64,000 nucleotides of DNA, from positions 20,773,047-20,837,046 of the forward strand of contig NC_047066.1 of the NCBI RefSeq assembly GCF_902459465.1, written 5' to 3'. A model generated the notes under the pieces. It had not been told where the DNA came from, made no database searches, and saw only the letters and a program-made list of their open reading frames with translations. The stretch's first letter is position 1; each line of letters starts with the position of its first letter. This document shows positions 12,595-64,000 of this stretch, piece after piece. The position numbers were made by a program, and so were the translations under genes. The stretch is from Asterias rubens. Its lineage: Eukaryota; Echinodermata; Asteroidea; Forcipulatida; Asteriidae.

Positions 12595-12830
12595 TGTGGT
12601 GGAGCTGTTAAGTGCATCAGACTCAAGTTCTGGTTGCTGAGTCATCAGGGTGTGTGGGTTCGAATCAAAGTCATGACATTTTGTGCCCGGGAGCAAGACA
12701 CTTAACTATAATTGCTTCTCATCACCCAGGGGTAAGTTGCGAGGGCAGATGCTGTTCTTGTGATTGATTTAGCTTGGTGGGCTACATACTTGCATTTCTG
12801 GCCAGGCCTGTTTGCTGCGTTTTTGAAAGG
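12595..12830 (+). repeat. tRNA-derived SINE, family S2
   Basis: The tRNA-like head has a B box (gggttcgaatc), followed by the family body gcaagacacttaacta and ttgcttctc then acccaggggtaa. The same body appears in many places in NF1 introns. Confidence 0.7.
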
Positions 12831-13269
12831 TCAAGGGCACCAAGGCATTTCTCCTTGGTAAAGGGCACCTTATGAGGAAACAAATAGGGATAAGGAAGAG
12901 TTGTAAACAAATTCCTGAAATCAAAAAATAAACCCGAACTTTAAAAACTGAAGAACTGTCTGATCAGAATCAGAAGATCAGAAAATGCATCAAACCAGAA
13001 AAAGCATCAGATGATTTCTCATGCTCACATGAAACTTGGGTGGGTCTAATTTGTTGTTTTCCTTCAAGGAAACTACTTCAATTATCTTCATAATCCTGTT
13101 GATTACTTTTAGAAAAATTATACTTTCTAAATTTCCAAACCGATCAAGTAACAAAATAAATAATCTTTGTACAGATTTTAGCTTTATGTAGTGACGTTTA
13201 GTTACCATTAACTATCAAGCCTGAAGTACCTGTACTTAAAAGCTCAACACTTTCTGTTTCCTGTTGATG

Positions 13270-14600
13270 TGTCGATATCAACAGTCAACTAATCACACAA
13301 TTTTCTTCAGTTGAACGTCAACAACGTGTGGAGTCCGTTAATGAATGGTGTTTCCCCTCAAAGACTTAAGAAACTAGGCGCATGCTACTCATCCACAGAT
13401 ATGTTCCGTTGCATGACGTACTTGGTGTTGCTGATCAACGATTCAACAGGTTTATCCACAAGCTTAGTGTATCTGTTTTCATTCATGAATCAACTAAATC
13501 CACATTGTTGATTAATGCTGGGGTTAGCTGTTCTTCTCATAGTGCTCCTGTCTAGCACCCACACATTCTTCCGTTTCGCAGTGTTGAGTCAACTAAGGAT
13601 ATCCTTTAGCATGTGGATATGTTGACCCCATACGCCGACTCCACACAGGGCTCTGTTCATAGCTATCCACAATTATTTTCCCTTTCCATGCACACATTAG
13701 CGATATGCTCTGAATGCTAACATGAAAACATCAGCTTATACATCTGATGTACCTGTCAGCAATCAACAACATCCCCACTACCACATGATGTTACCAATTA
13801 CCCATCCACAAGTCACTTCGGTGGTCATCAATAACATAGAATATCATTCTTGTATTTATCAGCTACGTCTGGGACACTGATGGTTCATAACAGACAGTTA
13901 TACATCAGCCAGTCAGTAGACTTTAACATTCAACGCTGTCAACTTTCCACACACTTGCTGATTTCCACAACACGATTCAGCACAAAGAACCTGTCAACTA
14001 TCCACACGCTGGCAGAAAATTTGAACAATTCCATGCACTGAGTGCTGCTTTTCAGCAACTCATATCTGTTGACTATCAGCAGACAACAATACCATCGATT
14101 ACAGTTCTGAGAGCTGTTTCCCGTCATACTCGTTGACTATCAACAGGTAATACCGTTGTTCATACATGATTCAACACAAAGCACTACTCACAAACCACAG
14201 ACCAGCTGTTTTCTACTATTACCCGAGGTACATTTTCAAAGTGGTATGGCTTCGCATCACTAAGTTCCCCAAACAATATGGCTCCTCAGCCATTATCAGT
14301 TATCCACACACCTGAAGCACCTGTTAGCTGTCAACACAATTGCATACACATCTGTTGCTGATCAACAACACATCACATAGCACCTGTTAGTTATCCACTA
14401 ATCCCCATTGTAGCCCTGTGTTACCTGCAATTGGAGTTCTTGGAGCTGTTGCGTTTCAAGCTGTCAGTTCCCCACACACCTGAAGCACCCGTCAGCTGTC
14501 CACACAAGTGCATCCACAGCTGTTGCTGATCAACAACGCCTGTTGCTGATCAACATCACATCACATAGCACCTGTCGGTTATCCACCAAACCCCCATTGT
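13270..14600. repeat. Repetitive region 3' of NF1 with recurring TATCCACA and TCAACA motifs
   Basis: Short phrases such as ttatccacaca, ctgtcaactatccacac, ctgttgctgatcaacaac and gcacctgttag recur many times across about 1.3 kb without a fixed period. The last third is a clear tandem duplication (14296-14651). Part of this region is probably the NF1 3'UTR. Confidence 0.65.
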
Positions 14601-14609
14601 AGCCCTGTG

Positions 14610-60323
<45,714 letters not shown>

Positions 60324-62099
60324 ACCGGGTGGGAAACTGGAATTTTCTGCACTTCTGACGGCCAGTGTACACGCGGATTTGTGATTTAGGCCGCCATGAC
60401 ACTTTTAGTACAGGAACGGTCGTCTGCGCGTGCTCAGGACACAAATTCCAAATAAGGAAAGTTGAATCGGAAGCAGGCGGTCACAGACAACAACACAAGA
60501 CCGGTCAACACAAGCGCTGACGCAGTGTGTCCTTCGTTCATTCTGGGCTTTTGTTGTACAAGGTAATCCGACCTCTTTGACCCATTTAAAACGACAATAA
60601 CTATTTCCCGGAGGCCAAACAAGCACAGTGAAACATAATCTTCGGACAGGAACAACTTTGCTTGAGCGAGTTTTTTCTTTCATTAATCCAATTCCAAGTA
60701 AAATCTTCTACTGATAAAACAGTGATAGTAGGGATAAAACATGGAGGAAGCTATTTTTTCCTTCATGGATAATAAAATCAGCTGGCGTTATTTCACTTTC
60801 GTTTTACTTGTGCTGGTGATCTGAAACATAATAATTTGAGACAGTCCCAAGTTTATAAAATACTTCCAAATTTCTACAAAACACTATTGTTTGCCCCTAC
60901 ACCTTAAGAACCACGCCCACCCCTACGACCCCCCCCCCCCCCCCCAAGTTTATTTTAATGTGTTGTTCTTCTCTCTCTCTGTCTTGTTTTTGGTAGGGAT
61001 GTCAGGGTTTTTTTGCTGTTCCTTTGTAACAGTTTTGACCAATCATCAAAAAGACCCAGGTTTCAACAAAAATCCAGCCTACCCATCCCCCCCCCCACCT
61101 CACCCCCCCCCCACCTCACCCCACCCCCTCCCCCTCCAACAGCAACTCTGGTTCATTACAGCGCCCTCTGTTGAAGTGCTTATACTGACTAATTGCCGTT
61201 TAGTATCCAACGATTTTGTTATAGTATATAAGTCGAGTACTGTGCCCAAAAATGCGCGTTTGCCTGAAACAAATTCTTGATTAACTAATAACAGTTCGGT
61301 TAAATAAATAACAACACTCTTTTAAATGCAGTAATAATTACAAAGACGTTTATTTTACAATTTTCTTCTTTTATTTGCAACCTATTAATTATTACTAGTA
61401 AGTAAACAAAGTTGTTATAACTTAATAATATTGAGGGCTTACAAAAATGTTGAAGAGACTAATACTGTGTGTTTTCCCTATTTATAGCCAAAAGGGACCT
61501 TTGCATTCAGATTAGGCATTTTTTACTTTAAAAGGGGGGAATTTGCTATGAAATGAATGGTTGGAACGGAAATAATTTGTTTCAAAAGTAGATTTATAAC
61601 AATAAACAAAACAATACCTTGAAATTGTGTTTTTCTTTTACTTCCTGAACTAAAAACGGACCGCCATTTTGTAGAACCAAACTGACTCCATAAATTAGCA
61701 GACCGAGTTAGTTCATAAAGTAATAGGAAAACCACACAATTTCTAGGGATACTTTGTGCGAGTCATTATATTCAAACTTTCAAAATCTTTCAAACCATAA
61801 TAATTTCAAACACAAGCGCTTTAATAGCCCAACTCGCCCAATCCGAATGCAAACTAACTTTAATTGTCATATAACTTACTCACTCATACAAAATAGATGT
61901 TTACCCTCGGTTTTCAGAATATGTGTTACATAATCTTCTTATTAACCATCCCTAAAGAGTACTGTAAATAAACAAGTAGAAATACTGTTGTACCAATAAC
62001 CATCATGACCCACTAGTTACTTCTTTCGTTTGTTTGTTTATTTGTTTGTGGTTTGTTAACCCATCCCTGTTGAAATTGATAGATCTGCACCTGAATATT

Positions 62100-62560
62100 A
62101 ATTATTATGAACCTCTAGCTACCGGGCAACTTCGGTAGTCTAGTTGGTAAGACACTGCTCTAAAATTGCTAGGGTCGTGGGTTCGAATCCCACCCGAGTA
62201 ACATGCCTGTGATATTTTTTCAAAGGACTCGGGAAAGTACCGAGTATACAGTGCTAACACACATCGGTGTATGGGTAAAAACCAAAAATTAATATTCTTT
62301 ATCCCCGATGCAAATTTAACATCTCTTATAATCGTTGCGGTACCCGCTGCCAAAACATAGGATTCAAACTGCCTCTAGCTACCGGGCAACCTCGGTAGTC
62401 TAGTTGGTAAGACACTGCTCTAGAATTGCAAGGGTCGTGGGTTCGAATCCCACCCGAGTAATATGCCTGTGATATTTTTTTCACAGGACTCGGGAAAGTA
62501 CTGAGTATACAGTGCTAACACACATCGGTGTATATAATGGGTAAAAACCAAAACAAATAT
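62100..62560 (+). repeat. Two family S1 SINEs, head to tail
   Basis: tagctaccgggcaac(t/c)tcgg occurs at 62108 and 62377; both copies continue with gggttcgaatcccacccgag, the decamer-bearing tail and gtgtat...gggtaaaaacc. The copies are about 260 bp apart and very similar. Confidence 0.85.
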
Positions 62561-62574
62561 AATAACTCAATATT

Positions 62575-62953
62575 TTAAAGGCATTGGACACCTTTCGGTA
62601 ATTGTCAATGACAATGAGTATCCTCACAATTGTGTATCCTACTGGGCATAAATTGACAATTCTGTGAAAAAGTTTACTCAATTGGTCATAAAAGTTGCAA
62701 GAGAATTTCAAAAGAAAAAACACCTTTCTTGCACAAATTTGTGTGCTTTCAGATGCCTTAAGAAGGCTTCAGGCCTTAAGACCTTTGATATTTGAAAGAG
62801 AAAATACCTCTTTCTCAAAAACTATGTTACTTCAGAGGGAGCGTTTCTCACACTGTTTTGTATAATCAACAGCTCTCCATTGCTAGCTACCAAGTAGGTT
62901 TTTATGCAAACAATTATTTTCAGTAATTACAAATAGTGTCAAGTGCCTTTAAA
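62575..62953. mobile_element. Palindromic MITE, family A copy 4
   Basis: ttaaaggcattggacacc at the left and gtgtcaagtgcctttaaaa at the right. It abuts the SINE pair. Confidence 0.78.
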
Positions 62954-63253
62954 ACTGATCATCTTGGGGGGAACTCAAGTTGATGTTAAGGTATTTCTTA
63001 ATGAACTAAGATCAGGTGAACCAAAACTACTTTGAATGAGATAATCTACCACAACATTCTTGCTGGTAAAGGTAAACTGACCATTTCAAAATGATCATTT
63101 CTAATGAAAAACAAAATCAACAGAAAAAAAACCTAGAACATGTATATTTGCGTTTGAATGGTACGTGCACTCCAATAAATAAATAAGGATTTATAATGAC
63201 CATTTAATGGTCCATGATAATGTACAGACATGATACCTTCCCTAAAAAAAACC

Positions 63254-64000
63254 TCATATTCCTTCCGTGAAGGAGAACTTTGTTGAAATCATCCCAAACC
63301 CTGCACTAAGCCCTATGCCAGCAAGCAGCCAACTTGTGTAGGAACTTCCAACAAGAAAAAAGAGTACATTCAAGGGAGTTAAGAAAACCAAGAGTTGGAC
63401 TTTTATGTTGTGATTATTGATCAGCTGGTACTGTACAAATGTTGACAAAACCGGAAAGGTTAGGAGAAATAATCCAATTTCCAAAATGGCCACAAATCCC
63501 ATTCCCACTAGCCAGAGATCACTTTGCATCACTGCTGCTGAGTATACATTGAGTAAACTTACCCCAACAACAACCCCACTTGTACTTCTGGTGGTTAGAT
63601 TCACAAAGACAATTGGTTCTCTTTGGAGGCTCAACAAAATCAGAGCTGAGACTGAATTCCAGATTTCCCACTGCTCAATTGGGCAATTCATGCAGGCAAG
63701 AAGGTAAGCTGAGATGGTTAACAAGTTGCAAATAAGTGCTTCTTGGTTTGGTGAAGACCCGAATGGATCTCTCTTCTTTATGAAAAAACAGTGGGCACGT
63801 AGAGCAAACACAAGAAGCATGCTGATTATGCAGTACAGTTGCAAACAAGGCATTTTCAAATCTTTGCCACTGTCACTCAGTGCTTGATTTGCCTCTGTAA
63901 TGTAAGTCATTAGGGCAACAATTGCAAGAAAACACACAGAGGGCTTCAAGGTGAACTGCTTCTGAAGAGGCCTACTTGATTGAAAGTTTATCAAAAGGGT
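63254..64000 (-). CDS. Unrecognised multi-pass membrane protein, 3' part
   Basis: An open frame from the window edge to a TGA at 63254-63256, about 248 codons. No ATG begins it: the first candidate is TTG and the frame stays open to base 64000, so the 5' part lies outside. It is rich in hydrophobic stretches, with about seven likely membrane segments (for example PSVCFLAIVALMTYI, LYCIISMLLVFALRA, LWLVGMGFVAILEIGLFLL, LLVFLTPLNVLFFLVG, WLLAGIGLSAGFGMI). It ends KFSFTEGI. I do not recognise the family. A TMEM168-like protein crossed my mind, but the resemblance is too weak to claim. Confidence 0.65.
   Translation of the reverse strand, partial: TLLINFQSSRPLQKQFTLKPSVCFLAIVALMTYITEANQALSDSGKDLKMPCLQLYCIISMLLVFALRAHCFFIKKRDPFGSSPNQEALICNLLTISAYLLACMNCPIEQWEIWNSVSALILLSLQREPIVFVNLTTRSTSGVVVGVSLLNVYSAAVMQSDLWLVGMGFVAILEIGLFLLTFPVLSTFVQYQLINNHNIKVQLLVFLTPLNVLFFLVGSSYTSWLLAGIGLSAGFGMISTKFSFTEGI

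Larger units (their letters stand above)
60324..63253. other. Region between NF1 and the membrane-protein gene
   Basis: The NF1 5'UTR and promoter should lie just above 60323, but I see no firm TATA or start site. C-rich tracts are at 60928-60945 and 61088-61140. SINE and MITE copies fill 62100-62953. The proline-rich frame at 60891-61280 is a by-product of the C-rich tracts. Confidence 0.55.

Noticed and set aside
13270..14600. Several ttatccaca words resembling bacterial DnaA boxes
   Set aside because: The window is plainly animal nuclear DNA with spliced genes; the words are part of a local repeat.
60891..61280. Proline-rich 129-codon open frame
   Set aside because: Arises from poly-C tracts, no supporting features.

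Overview
The window is animal (metazoan) nuclear DNA: genes are cut into short exons by GT-AG introns, and the non-coding DNA is full of tRNA-derived SINEs and palindromic MITE-like elements. The protein sequences and the repeat style suggest a marine invertebrate deuterostome, most likely an echinoderm (perhaps a sea star). The species is inferred, not shown.

Layout. (1) 949-7246, minus strand: a four-exon microsomal cytochrome P450 of the CYP2 type (516 aa), with a 4.2 kb first intron full of repeats, including a remarkable cluster of palindromes. (2) 7247-14609: intergenic, repeat-rich, with no convincing gene; its last 1.3 kb lies just 3' of the next gene. (3) 14610-60323, minus strand: a complete neurofibromin (NF1) gene. 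I could place 55 coding exons, all with GT-AG junctions and matching phases, giving 8253 nt or 2750 aa plus stop. It runs from an N-terminus matching human NF1 through the Ras-GAP (GRD), Sec14-like and PH-like modules to the C-terminal basic tail. (4) 60324-63253: the 5' flank of NF1, no recognised gene. (5) 63254-64000, minus strand: the 3' part of an unrecognised multi-pass membrane protein gene that continues past the window edge.

All three genes lie on the minus strand but have no evident functional link: a haem monooxygenase of the ER, a cytosolic or membrane-recruited Ras GTPase-activating protein, and a membrane protein.

The most unusual feature is that NF1 exons have been tandemly copied at their edges. 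At least five short duplications each span an exon boundary and leave a fossil exon fragment next to the parent: the C-terminal tail with its stop codon, and the 5' edges of exons 15, 26, 36 and 45. A 37-bp minisatellite starts exactly at the exon 14 splice donor and is open in the NF1 reading frame. The introns also carry nested foldback elements, a MITE family whose terminal repeats contain consensus splice donors, and dispersed motifs resembling the hammerhead ribozyme core. The site of the vertebrate alternative exon 23a falls inside an unbroken exon here.
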